Below are positions 8,913-17,805 of a DNA stretch of 39,249 nucleotides, one piece after another (position 1 is the stretch's first letter; the number at the start of each line of letters is the position of its first letter). The notes below the pieces were generated by a model. That model was not told where the DNA came from. It worked only from the letters and a program-made list of their open reading frames with translations, and searched no databases. The position numbers and the translations under genes were made by a program. Origin of the DNA: Kastovskya adunca ATA6-11-RM4 (GTDB lineage: Bacteria; Cyanobacteriota; Cyanobacteriia; Cyanobacteriales; Coleofasciculaceae); NCBI GenBank assembly GCA_019359445.1, contig JAHHHJ010000033.1, positions 1 to 39,249 of the forward strand, written 5' to 3'.

Positions 8913-10166
8913 CTAGCTTACACTAGCCAACTTCAGGAGACTGGATAACGACTCCAATTTAACCAAAATATCTTCACCAGCCAAGTGAGGATCGATGCCT
9001 TCTGGAGGATTTTGTCCCTCACCAATTAAGTAGTAGTAATTCAAACCCAGCAAGTCACTCATGGCGTAGTAGCATACGTTCACATACTTGGGTGAAAAGA
9101 ACTCAACTACCGTTGTCCCCGGTTGGCAAAAAACCAGATTAGTCAACCCAGCACCATGAGGAGCAACGACAACTTTTGCAGAAGCAAAAAGTAAGGCTTG
9201 TTCAGCTATCGATAGAGTTTCTAATGCTACAGCCTGAAATCCCAACTTGTCTAAACAATTAAATACCTCAGGCTCATTAATAATTCGGCGGTAACTTGCC
9301 TTACCTCGACTGATATAAATCCGTTCTGGTGTAGCTGATTTTTGAGACTCTTGACTATACAAAAAGTTCTTTCTCAAAAAATCACAAACCCATTGCGGTA
9401 CATTCCCTGGCAAACTTGGTAAAGACGGAACAAGCAACTGGTCGGCTTTTACATGATGCTCTTTGCAACTTTCTATGACTTTATTTTTGTAAATCCCTAA
9501 AGTAGCTAAGGTTTCTTTTTGAAAAGGAGAGTTATAACCATTAACAATAAATTTATCAATCCTGTCTACTGGTAGTCCGCTGAGGCGTAAAAGTTCAATT
9601 TTTGGAAGTACGTCAGTCATCCAGTGGAAGTATATGTTAGCCTTTGCCGAAGAAAGAGCCGCCACAGTTCCTGGAACGTAATGCACAGGCGGTAACTTCC
9701 ACTGCGTAAAAATGGAGTGATTGTATCCAGTTCTACCAAACTCTAAAGACACGTCGGAGAGAACGCGATCGTTTGTTGCGACAATAGCACTACTATCAAC
9801 AACGTTGCCCCGATTTACCCAAGCCCGTCCTTTGGGAACCATTACCACGAAAGAAGCTGGTAACTGACGTTGATATTCGAGGCGGAATTTCCAGTGAACT
9901 GTTTCCTCTAGGGTTCCCGGTTTACCCCGATGAATGGGTTCACTAGGATAAATTTGTTTATAGGTTCCCTGAAGCTGATTTTGTCCAGCTTTATCTTTGG
10001 CTACCCAATCTGCTGTTGAAGGATAAAAACCTTTGGGAGGACCAATGACTTCCGAAGAAACAGGTAAACTGCGAAGCGGTACGATCAACAAGCTTTGAAT
10101 TGATCTGGCTGATTCTTTAACAAAACGCCAATACGGTCTGAGTAATGACTTGAATTTCTTCTTCAT
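8913..10166 (-). CDS. Glycosyltransferase family 61 protein (DUF563)
   Basis: This 417-residue protein shows the two landmarks of the GT61/DUF563 family: NIYFHWMTDVLPKIELL at about residues 177-193 and VVVAPHGAGLTNLVF at about 332-346, followed by VVEFFSP. In plants the family includes xylosyl- and arabinosyltransferases. Bacterial members occur in capsule and exopolysaccharide loci and their sugars are mostly untested. The N-terminus is basic without a clear signal peptide. The ATG at 10166 is preceded by a weak AGGC. It sits 60 bases downstream of the flippase gene in the same run, so I infer that it adds one residue of the exported repeat unit. Confidence 0.8.
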   Translation of the reverse strand: MKKKFKSLLRPYWRFVKESARSIQSLLIVPLRSLPVSSEVIGPPKGFYPSTADWVAKDKAGQNQLQGTYKQIYPSEPIHRGKPGTLEETVHWKFRLEYQRQLPASFVVMVPKGRAWVNRGNVVDSSAIVATNDRVLSDVSLEFGRTGYNHSIFTQWKLPPVHYVPGTVAALSSAKANIYFHWMTDVLPKIELLRLSGLPVDRIDKFIVNGYNSPFQKETLATLGIYKNKVIESCKEHHVKADQLLVPSLPSLPGNVPQWVCDFLRKNFLYSQESQKSATPERIYISRGKASYRRIINEPEVFNCLDKLGFQAVALETLSIAEQALLFASAKVVVAPHGAGLTNLVFCQPGTTVVEFFSPKYVNVCYYAMSDLLGLNYYYLIGEGQNPPEGIDPHLAGEDILVKLESLSSLLKLASVS

Positions 10167-10225
10167 TGCCTATAGGTAAACGCTAGACTTCAAGTTATAG
10201 CAATCTCAAATTAACAGAATTACTT

Positions 10226-11548
10226 TTAGGTATTTTTAAACCAACCTAAAAGAAAAAGTGCTTTTGTTTGTTTAAAAAATATTTTTCTAGTCGGTGGATA
10301 GAAGGCTCCGATAGCATAAGCCGAAACCATTTGAGCAATAACAGTAGCAACGGCTGCTCCAATGCCGCCATAGATCGGTATAAAGAAGTAGTTGAGTATG
10401 ACATTAACGAGCGCTCCTGTTGTAGTTGTTACTGCTGAGAACTTCATCAAACCTTCTGTTGTTAACCACACCTCTCTAGCTACTCCTAGTGTGGCAAATA
10501 AACCCATCCAAACATGAACAGTCAAGATTGAACTTGCCTCAGCGTAATCCTGCCCATAAATCAGGGTCACGATATAAGGAGAAAGAAAGGTCATTGGGAT
10601 GGCTACAGCGTAAGCCAACAAGCACATCAAATTAAAGAGCTTTTGAATCCGACTGTAATAGGTTTCCTCATTAATGTCTTTGGCTTGAACAATTGAAGGA
10701 AAAACTGAATTAACAACTGCCATCGGCACAAAAAACCATAGCTCAGATATTTTAACGGCGGCGGAGTAAATTCCTACTGACTCAACACTTTGCATTTGCC
10801 CTAACATAATCTGGTCAATACGCATGTAAATCATGATGACGATGCCAGATAAAATTAGAGGCCAGCTATCTTTAATTAAAGTCTTGGCTCTTTGAACATT
10901 AATATCCCAGGCTTTGAGAAAATTCCCTTGCCAGCGATAGACAATTACTAGCCCCAAAGCCGCGATCGCTTGTTCTGCTGCCATTGCCCCTGCAAAAGCG
11001 ACTAGTGGTGCTTTCGTTACGATTAAGAAGACTTTTACGCCACTAAGAAGAACGTAGGCGGCATTCCTTGCCCAAACTGAATATTTTGCCTGAACCTGAG
11101 ACTGAAACCAAAAATCAATGATTTCAAAAGATTGGCAAATTGTCCCAACCGCAACAATTCCTACTAACCAGCGCATTAAATTGTCATCAGGACTGAGTAA
11201 ATAAGTCCCTCCTACGATTAGGAAAAACATTAATGTACTGCTCGTTATTCTCAAAGCAAAAGCCGTGCCCAGGGTTTCATCTCTAAGAAACTTGTTACGA
11301 GCGAGATCCCGCACAATAATACTATCTAGTCCCAACTTAGCTAATGGACTTAACAGCCCCACGATTGCTGTTGCATAGTTGAAAAGTCCAAAACTTTCCG
11401 GCCCTAAATAACGAGCTACCCAAACTCCAACGAGCAGCCCTAAACCCATCTGCCAAATTTTTTCGCTGAACAGCCAAGCGGTATTACCAATAATTTGCCG
11501 TAGATTTGGACTAAGTTTTTGACTGGCGGCTGCGAGCTTATTTAGCAT
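10226..11548 (-). CDS. Polysaccharide flippase (Wzx-like, MOP superfamily)
   Basis: This is a 440-residue integral membrane protein with about twelve hydrophobic helices. The N-terminus reads NTAWLFSEKIWQMGLGLLVGVWVARYLGP, typical of Wzx/RfbX flippases, and YMRIDQIMLGQM at about residue 240 is another family landmark. It should move undecaprenyl-linked repeat units across the plasma membrane for polymerisation. It starts at ATG 11548, about 100 bases after the ligase/polymerase gene ends, and the glycosyltransferases follow it. Together with the Wzy-, Wza- and Wzc-like genes nearby, it defines a Wzx/Wzy-dependent pathway. Confidence 0.85.
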   Translation of the reverse strand: MLNKLAAASQKLSPNLRQIIGNTAWLFSEKIWQMGLGLLVGVWVARYLGPESFGLFNYATAIVGLLSPLAKLGLDSIIVRDLARNKFLRDETLGTAFALRITSSTLMFFLIVGGTYLLSPDDNLMRWLVGIVAVGTICQSFEIIDFWFQSQVQAKYSVWARNAAYVLLSGVKVFLIVTKAPLVAFAGAMAAEQAIAALGLVIVYRWQGNFLKAWDINVQRAKTLIKDSWPLILSGIVIMIYMRIDQIMLGQMQSVESVGIYSAAVKISELWFFVPMAVVNSVFPSIVQAKDINEETYYSRIQKLFNLMCLLAYAVAIPMTFLSPYIVTLIYGQDYAEASSILTVHVWMGLFATLGVAREVWLTTEGLMKFSAVTTTTGALVNVILNYFFIPIYGGIGAAVATVIAQMVSAYAIGAFYPPTRKIFFKQTKALFLLGWFKNT

Positions 11549-11650
11549 TAAAGTTCATGGGTAATTTCGATTAATTTTTGGCAACTAAAGTAAATCTCAA
11601 ACAAGCGGGACAGGCAGTTTTAGGTGAAAACTCCTTTACTAAACAAATAA

Positions 11651-13072
11651 CTAGTAGTTTTGAGTAGATGTCCAATTATATTGAGCAGGGGCAGCTTCTC
11701 TCTTGGGTTTAGAGGTTTTCTCTATCGTATCTAAGCTTAATCGAGTCGTCATTACTACATAAAAAAACCAAATACTAGTGACGCCCAAAAGTCCAGTTTC
11801 TGTAAAGTTCGTTAATAAAATGTACGTTGACAGGAGTAGAGGTAATCCTGCTTCAGGCAGGCGGTTACGGCTGAGATACACTACTGATTTGGCAATATTA
11901 TTAAGAAACGAGCAAGCATATAAAGATAATCCTAACCAGCCCAAATCAACAGCTACATCTAAAAAACCATTGTGAGAATGACCCGGTCGAAACTGACTAG
12001 CAGCGACAATGATGTCGCCCCCAGGATTATCCGCTCCTCGCCAAGGTTGCCAGAAGCCAGCAAGACCATATCCAAGTATGGGCTGTTGGTTAATTTTGTT
12101 GATGATTATGGGCCAGAAGTCTGTTCTTCCGGTGATCGTCATATCTTTATTGAGAGTATCTACTACAATAAATTCTAGGTTTTCGGTTACTAAGATTGTT
12201 AAGCACACGCTTAAAATCATGAAAAGAATCACAGAAACAAAAGCCCATTGAACTTTTAATTTTTTGACAAACCCAAAATAAACCCAAAGACTGAGTAGAG
12301 CAACCACTAAAACTTTACTAGCTCCACTCCCTCCCTCTTGCAAAGCAAACAGAGACAAAAGAACAAAAACCAAGGATAAATAGCGCTGTTTAGGTGAGTA
12401 AAAGGCATGCATTAACCACAAAACAGCCGTTTGAGCCATGATGAAAGAAAATTGATTTTTATGCCCTAATATTCCTTGCCAACCTAATGGTCCTACTCCA
12501 ACTGAAGGCACAAAAAATCCATAATATATACAAATAATTACAATAATTATGTTTACCCACCGCCAAAAAGAAAAAATTTCTCTCCAGGAGTACTGTTTTC
12601 CTAAATAAATAGCAATTAGAGTAGTTTCTAGATAAACAAAGGTAGTTTTTAAAGTTACAGTAGCTGAGTTGCTCCAGGAAAATGACAAGCTAAAAAGTAG
12701 AATAAATGCACAAAAAAAAGGAGCTGTCCTCAGCAAGACAGCTAAAACATGAATAAAGTCTTTTAGGGTATAACGAAGTCTTGAAAACAAAAGAAAAAGG
12801 CAGAGAGAGTAAATACCAAGTTGCCCTGCTATTGTAGGTAGTGTTGTTCCCTGTAAGCTCAAGACCAAAGGATGCAACTTATCAAAAGGGTTAATTGTCG
12901 CACCTGTGGCTCCCGCAATGCTAATTAAGAAGATTCCTAAACAAATCTTTTCTAAGTTAGCGGCTAATGTTTTATCTGTACCTGTGTAGTGAAAAGCTAC
13001 AAAAGTATAAATTAATCCTATAAGTAGGATAAAGATAAGAATTAAAGGATTATTGAGAATTAATTCTTTCAT
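11651..13072 (-). CDS. O-antigen ligase / Wzy-type polymerase family membrane protein
   Basis: This is a 473-residue membrane protein with about ten to twelve hydrophobic segments. The long periplasmic loop carries RPGHSHNGFLDVAVDLGWLG at about residues 363-382, the Wzy_C/O-antigen-ligase signature with its conserved histidines. Family members either ligate O-antigen to lipid A core or polymerise repeat units. With a flippase next door and a co-polymerase across the divergent promoter, a polymerase role is more likely here, but sequence alone cannot separate the two. It is the first gene of the minus-strand run. The gene is visibly richer in A+T than the export genes, common for Wzx/Wzy genes. 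The ATG at 13072 has only a weak ribosome binding site. Confidence 0.8.
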   Translation of the reverse strand: MKELILNNPLILIFILLIGLIYTFVAFHYTGTDKTLAANLEKICLGIFLISIAGATGATINPFDKLHPLVLSLQGTTLPTIAGQLGIYSLCLFLLFSRLRYTLKDFIHVLAVLLRTAPFFCAFILLFSLSFSWSNSATVTLKTTFVYLETTLIAIYLGKQYSWREIFSFWRWVNIIIVIICIYYGFFVPSVGVGPLGWQGILGHKNQFSFIMAQTAVLWLMHAFYSPKQRYLSLVFVLLSLFALQEGGSGASKVLVVALLSLWVYFGFVKKLKVQWAFVSVILFMILSVCLTILVTENLEFIVVDTLNKDMTITGRTDFWPIIINKINQQPILGYGLAGFWQPWRGADNPGGDIIVAASQFRPGHSHNGFLDVAVDLGWLGLSLYACSFLNNIAKSVVYLSRNRLPEAGLPLLLSTYILLTNFTETGLLGVTSIWFFYVVMTTRLSLDTIEKTSKPKREAAPAQYNWTSTQNY

Positions 13073-13796
13073 CGTAAGGCTTTCGTTTTAGTGGGATTTG
13101 AGCAATTTCGGAATCAGCTTAGACTTTTGCTACAACCTGAGTGAATTCATCTTAAAGCGGGGCGAAATTAGATAGGGTTGTCAGATTGAGGTGAACTGAG
13201 CAACTGGCTCTAAATTCCCTAAAGTCATATTCAGCCTTATTGTTCCCTAAATTAGTCTCTAAGTTAACAATGCTTCACTAAGATTTGGAAGAACATCAAT
13301 GCTAACTCTCTTTGCTCAATCTGGGGTAAAGTTTTGATTTTTGTTAGCGATATCCTCGCAACTGGTTAAATATCCGAGACAGACAAAATAGAATAAGCGA
13401 CACCTAAGAAAGTTTTGACGTTTTTGACTGAATAGGAATAGCCGTTGGACAATCTGCACGGGATTGAGCAACGGACGACTGAGGAACTTTATTTAGTGCG
13501 ATCGCGTCTTACGATCTCTTGGGAGGTTTTGCTAAGATGTTCTGACTGCTGTCGCCAGTGATTTTTAAGAGTGGCTGCTGCCTTGAACGGCTTTTCTACA
13601 GTGGTTTTCGACTAAATGAAATGCTGACTTACCTATTTAGCGGTAGTGAGCTGAACGCTCAAGGAAAGTTTAGCGGCTTAGAGAACCAACAGGATGATCA
13701 TCCAGCTAAACTTACAAAAAAGGTTCTTTACCTCAGGCTCCAAAGCGAAACTCTCCTATCAAAATAAAACACAGCTTATTATGCAAAGAAGGGTTT
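13073..13796. other. Divergent regulatory region between the wzy-like and wza-like genes
   Basis: This 724-base spacer must contain the promoters for both arms of the polysaccharide locus. I see no RNA gene and no convincing protein. A 69-codon frame at 13558-13767 has a GTG start, no family resemblance and overlaps the repeats, so I do not call it. Notable elements are a HIP1 site near 13499, 8-base direct repeats at 13636 and 13669, and a nested inverted repeat at 13666-13713. Confidence 0.5.
13666..13713. promoter_or_regulatory. Nested inverted repeat upstream of the exporter gene
   Basis: Perfect 9-base arms AAGTTTAGC (13666-13674) and GCTAAACTT (13705-13713) enclose 30 bases. Those contain a perfect 12-base palindrome, GGATGATCATCC (13692-13703). 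The element lies 83-131 bases before the exporter ATG and no T-run follows on the plus strand, so it is not a terminator for that direction. It could be an operator or a leader hairpin; its function is not known. Confidence 0.5.
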
Positions 13797-15311
13797 ATGC
13801 AGGCAGGTTTTTCTAGAGCGATGACTCGACCCGTTACTGGTCTGACTTTGCTAGTTTTTGTTGCCGTGTCTTTGCCGACTCCTGCCTTGGCGCAGTTGCC
13901 AACACTGGAGAATGCGTCTCCCGTGTCAGACACTAGCCGTTCTGGGCAACTAGAAACCGATTATATTTTAGGCGGAGGCGATCGCGTCTTTATCGATATC
14001 TTCCAAGTGCCCCAGTACAGCGGCGAGTATCAAATTCCCATTGATGGGGTACTCTACCTGCCACTGATTGGAGCAATTAGGGTCGGGGGAAGTACCCTAA
14101 ACCAAGCAACCAATGCCATTTCCTCCGCCTATGGAGCTTTCCTCAAGCGCCCAATTACTACCGTCAGGTTACTCTCTCCTCGCCCTCTGAACGTGTTTGT
14201 TTCAGGAGAGGTAACTAGCCCTGGTTCCTTTACCCTCAGCTTAATCGGTGGAGCTGGGGATGATCCAGGCGTCCAGTATCCGACACTAACCCAGGCAATT
14301 ACCCAAGCTGGGGGCGTCACCCTTGCTGCCGACATTAGCCAAATCCAATTAAGAAGACGCCTGCCAGGGAATGTGCCAGAACAAGTGGTTACGGTCAATC
14401 TTCAGGAATTGCTCCAGAGCGGGGCTCAAGCTCAGTCCTTAACCCTGCGTGATGGAGATACCATCTTTATTCCCAGCGCAACGACCGTTAGCTTACCAGA
14501 AACCCGCCAACTAGCGACGGTTGGTTTTGCCTCGGATATCAGTAAACCCCGGACTGTGGCGGTAGTTGGTGAAGTCAATCGTCCGGGTTCCTATATCGTT
14601 CTCGGTGTTGCCACCCAAGATAATGCCCAAACCGGAATCGCTGGAGGTTTACCTACTGTCACCTCAGCGATTCAGCAGGCAGAAGGAATTAAGCCTTTAG
14701 CAGATATTCGCCGCATCCAGTTACGACGACTCACAAAAACGGGTGGAGAACAACTGATTGATGTCAACCTCTGGGAACTATTACAGACGGGCGACATTAG
14801 TCAAGACGCTATTCTACAAGATGGTGACACGATCATTGTTCCCAAATCATCAGACATCCTACCCGCTGAAGCAACGGAACTGGCGTCCGCTCGGTTTTCC
14901 CCAACCACGATTGGGGTGAGCGTGATTGGCGAAGTGGAAAACCCGGGGATTGTGCAGCTTCCCCCGAATACTCCCTTGAATCAAGCTCTGCTGACGGCGG
15001 GGGGGTTTGACAATCCTCGCGCCCGCCGCCAAGCGGTAGATTTGGTGCGCCTTAATCCCGATGGCACGGTTTCTAAGCGCCAAATACCTGTTAACCTTGC
15101 TCAAGGAATCAACGACGAAAATAACCCAATCCTCCGTAATAACGACATAATTGTAGTCAGTCGATCCCGCACTACTGGCTTTTTAGATACATTAAATGCA
15201 GTATTTAGTCCCGCTTCTGCGGCGCTGGCGTTTTTATCGATTCCCAATCGCATTGCAGGAATTCTTGATTTATTGGGAATCATAAATCTAGACAACGACG
15301 ATGATGAATAA
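13797..15311 (+). CDS. Outer-membrane polysaccharide export protein (Wza-like, SLBB repeats)
   Basis: This 504-residue secreted protein begins with an N-terminal signal sequence (hydrophobic TGLTLLVFVAVSLPTPALA, likely cleavage after ALA near residue 32). The Poly_export domain follows, with DYILGGGDRVFIDIFQVPQYSG at about 52-73. Three SLBB beta-grasp modules are marked by NVFVSGEVTSPGSF, TVAVVGEVNRPGSY and GVSVIGEVENPGIV. Such proteins form the periplasmic and outer-membrane channel of Wzx/Wzy export machines. There is no lipobox cysteine at the cleavage site, unlike E. coli Wza. The ATG at 13797 has AGAAGGG 4-5 bases upstream. The Wzc-like gene begins 33 bases after it ends, so the two are probably co-transcribed. 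Confidence 0.9.
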   Translation: MQAGFSRAMTRPVTGLTLLVFVAVSLPTPALAQLPTLENASPVSDTSRSGQLETDYILGGGDRVFIDIFQVPQYSGEYQIPIDGVLYLPLIGAIRVGGSTLNQATNAISSAYGAFLKRPITTVRLLSPRPLNVFVSGEVTSPGSFTLSLIGGAGDDPGVQYPTLTQAITQAGGVTLAADISQIQLRRRLPGNVPEQVVTVNLQELLQSGAQAQSLTLRDGDTIFIPSATTVSLPETRQLATVGFASDISKPRTVAVVGEVNRPGSYIVLGVATQDNAQTGIAGGLPTVTSAIQQAEGIKPLADIRRIQLRRLTKTGGEQLIDVNLWELLQTGDISQDAILQDGDTIIVPKSSDILPAEATELASARFSPTTIGVSVIGEVENPGIVQLPPNTPLNQALLTAGGFDNPRARRQAVDLVRLNPDGTVSKRQIPVNLAQGINDENNPILRNNDIIVVSRSRTTGFLDTLNAVFSPASAALAFLSIPNRIAGILDLLGIINLDNDDDE

Positions 15312-15344
15312 GGGCAGGCTTTTTCTGGAGTAAGTTGAAAAAGT

Positions 15345-17651
15345 ATGGATAGCGAACACGAGTACCAGATGTTTTCGCCAAGACAGAGCGGAAAGCCATC
15401 TTCCCCGATACCCCCCACCCAGCCAGAAGAGGGTGACGGACAGACTATAGATTTGGCTTGGCTGGGGTCAGTCATCCGCCGTCGAGCGCCCGTGATGCTG
15501 CTAGCTACCCTGACTTTGGGGGTAATTTCTGGCAGCTTACTGGTCTGGAACTCGCGTCGGACGCCTACATCCTACGAAGGGGCTTTTAAAGTTTTGGTAG
15601 AACCTGTAACTGCAGAAGGTCGCTTGGCAAAGCTATCTTTGCTGGCACAAACGGGGAACAATACAGGGGCAGGGGAAATTTCTCGGCTGGGAATTGACAG
15701 TTCAGACTTAGTTGATTATGAAACGCAAATTCGGGTACTCACCAGCCCGAAGTTGATGGCACCAGTCATCAAAGATTTGCAGGCTCAGTATCCAGAAATT
15801 AGCTACAACTCCATGATGGAGCAGCTAGTAATTAGCCGCGTCAGTTATGAAAAAGATGGGAAGCAGCAAGGGACTAAAATTTTAGAGATTCGCTACCGAG
15901 ACAAAGATCCTGAAAAAGTTGACTTTGTTCTTGATAGATTAGCAAATATTTATCTTCAATACAGCTTACAGGAGCGTTTAACGAGCCTGCGCCAGGGAAT
16001 TGAGTTCATTGACGACCAACTGCCGGAGTTGCAACAGCGGGTGGATGTCCTGCAAGGACAACTACAAACACTACGCCAACAGTATAGTCTCACAGTTCCG
16101 GAATTAACCGGGAAATACCTGGACGAACGGGCGGGCTATCTGGAGTCCCAACGGGTTGATATCCAAGCGGATTTGGCAGAGAGGCGGGCGGTCTACGCCA
16201 GCTTACAAGACCAGATGCAACAAGGAAATCCGACTTCAGTCTTGGCGAGGGAGTCAGGAATTCTGGAAGCGAAGACTTATGACGAGTTAATCAGACAGCT
16301 CCAGAAGATAGATACTGAAATCGCGCTGCAGTCGTCTCTGTTTTTAGAAAGTAGTCCTCCCATCCAAGATTTACGGGAAAAACAGCAAAATTTAAACAAT
16401 TTACTGACTCAAGAAGCGGACAAGGTTCTCCGTTCTGTGGCGGCTAGGATTGCGGAGTTAGAGCAACGCGATCGCTTCTTGGCTGAAGCCGAACGTGAGA
16501 TTAATCAACGTATCAACACCTTCCCCACAGTTTTGCGCCGCTATACCGATTTAGAACGAGATTTAGTCGTTGCAACAGACAGTCTCAAGCTATTTTTAGA
16601 AAAACGAGAAGCTTTAAAGTTAGACGCTTCCCAGCGAGAAATTCCTTGGGAACTAATTGCACCACCAGAACTCCCGCGTAATAAGCAAGGGGAATTAATT
16701 CCAGCGTCTTCAAAACAAACCAAGCGCCAATTAGCCGTCGCTGCTATTTTGAGTATGCTCTTGGGGATTGGCATTGGTTTTGTAATCGAGATTCTGCACA
16801 CGGTATTCCATACGCCAGAGGAAATCAGCGCTGCGGCTCGATTGCGGCTTCTGGGGGTGATTCCGTTTGCCAAGAAACTGAAGAAACTAGAAGGCAACTC
16901 CAAAAAACGGACAGCGGAATTGGCAGTACAGGGCAACCCTTATAGCCTGGCTAGTAGCGGTACGTCTTACGAGCAAGCGGCTTTCTTAGAATCGTTCCGC
17001 TCGCTTTATACCAATATCCGCTTACTGAGTGCCAACAAACCTATTCACTCTCTGGTTGTCGGTTCAGCGATGTCTACGGACGGGAAGTCAACCGTTGCCA
17101 TTCATATGGCGCTGACAGCAGCGGCAATTGGTCAACGAGTACTACTAGTAGATGGAGATCTACGTCGTCCTCAGCTACACACCCGCATGGGGTTATTGAA
17201 CCAGCGAGGACTCAGTGATGTAATTACGACAGACTTGAGTTTGAATGATGCGATTCAGCGATCGCTCCTAGAAGAGAATTTGTTTGTGCTGACGGCGGGA
17301 CAAAATTTTTCTGACCCGATTAAGCTCCTCTCCTCCGATAAAATGCAGTACTTGATGGAGCAATTCCAAGCCTTTTTCGACTTGGTAATTTACGATACAC
17401 CACCCCTTGTAGGGCTGGCGGATGGAAACATTCTTGCTGCCAATAGCGATGGCATTGTGCTTGTTGTGGCGGTGGAAAAGACAGACCGTTCCATGCTGAT
17501 GAAAGCTTTGGATGGCTTAAAAATTTCCGGGGCTTCGATTTTAGGGGTTGTTGCTAATGGTGCTAAAGGTTACACCAATAGTTCCTATATCTCCTACCAT
17601 CGCCAGGAGCAAAAATCACGCAAGCGTGACGAAGACGTGGCGACGTTGTAA
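15345..17651 (+). CDS. Polysaccharide co-polymerase / BY-type tyrosine kinase (Wzc-like)
   Basis: This 768-residue inner-membrane protein controls polymer length and export. The Wzz-type domain lies between TM1 (about residues 45-65) and TM2 (about 462-485), with long coiled-coil stretches at about 200-420. The cytoplasmic kinase domain shows Walker A around 575-583 (STDGKST), Walker A' LLVDGDLRRPQ at about 600-610 and Walker B LVIYDTPP near 680. The C-terminus has three tyrosines (GYTNSSYISYH) rather than a long tyrosine cluster, and ends KRDEDVATL. It follows the exporter gene by 33 bases, with GGAG about 15 bases before ATG 15345. No Wzb-type phosphatase or priming transferase is in the window, so these must be elsewhere. 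GumC/ExoP-type is an equivalent name. Confidence 0.88.
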   Translation: MDSEHEYQMFSPRQSGKPSSPIPPTQPEEGDGQTIDLAWLGSVIRRRAPVMLLATLTLGVISGSLLVWNSRRTPTSYEGAFKVLVEPVTAEGRLAKLSLLAQTGNNTGAGEISRLGIDSSDLVDYETQIRVLTSPKLMAPVIKDLQAQYPEISYNSMMEQLVISRVSYEKDGKQQGTKILEIRYRDKDPEKVDFVLDRLANIYLQYSLQERLTSLRQGIEFIDDQLPELQQRVDVLQGQLQTLRQQYSLTVPELTGKYLDERAGYLESQRVDIQADLAERRAVYASLQDQMQQGNPTSVLARESGILEAKTYDELIRQLQKIDTEIALQSSLFLESSPPIQDLREKQQNLNNLLTQEADKVLRSVAARIAELEQRDRFLAEAEREINQRINTFPTVLRRYTDLERDLVVATDSLKLFLEKREALKLDASQREIPWELIAPPELPRNKQGELIPASSKQTKRQLAVAAILSMLLGIGIGFVIEILHTVFHTPEEISAAARLRLLGVIPFAKKLKKLEGNSKKRTAELAVQGNPYSLASSGTSYEQAAFLESFRSLYTNIRLLSANKPIHSLVVGSAMSTDGKSTVAIHMALTAAAIGQRVLLVDGDLRRPQLHTRMGLLNQRGLSDVITTDLSLNDAIQRSLLEENLFVLTAGQNFSDPIKLLSSDKMQYLMEQFQAFFDLVIYDTPPLVGLADGNILAANSDGIVLVVAVEKTDRSMLMKALDGLKISGASILGVVANGAKGYTNSSYISYHRQEQKSRKRDEDVATL

Positions 17652-17726
17652 TTCTCTTGAGTTAAAACGGGGAATATCTACCTGGGTGCATCAACAGACA
17701 GGCGATCACTGGCTCAAACTAAATAG

Positions 17727-17803
17727 CACCGCTACAAGGTTGTAACGGTGCCAAAAAATGAGTAAAGGCAAAAGTAGATAGTCTACCTACTTTTGCCTTT
17801 ACT
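17727..17803. terminator. Convergent terminator region between wzc-like gene and glutamate synthase
   Basis: Two hairpins lie between the converging genes. The first has arms CACCG-TACAA and TTGTA-CGGTG (about 17727-17750). The second has perfect 17-base arms at 17761-17777 and 17787-17803 with a 9-base loop, and ends next to the glutamate-synthase stop codon. Read on the minus strand, the second is followed by CATTTTTT, a good intrinsic terminator for glutamate synthase. On the plus strand it would also stop reading from the wzc-like gene. Confidence 0.75.
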
Positions 17804-17805
17804 GT

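Noticed and set aside
13558-13767. 69-codon frame before the exporter gene
   Set aside because: It has a GTG start with no Shine-Dalgarno, an unrecognisable product, and overlaps the inverted repeat. A translated leader cannot be excluded but is not supported.
16541-16936. Open frame of 131 codons on the minus strand
   Set aside because: It is a shadow of the Wzc-like coding sequence, explained by its codon pattern.
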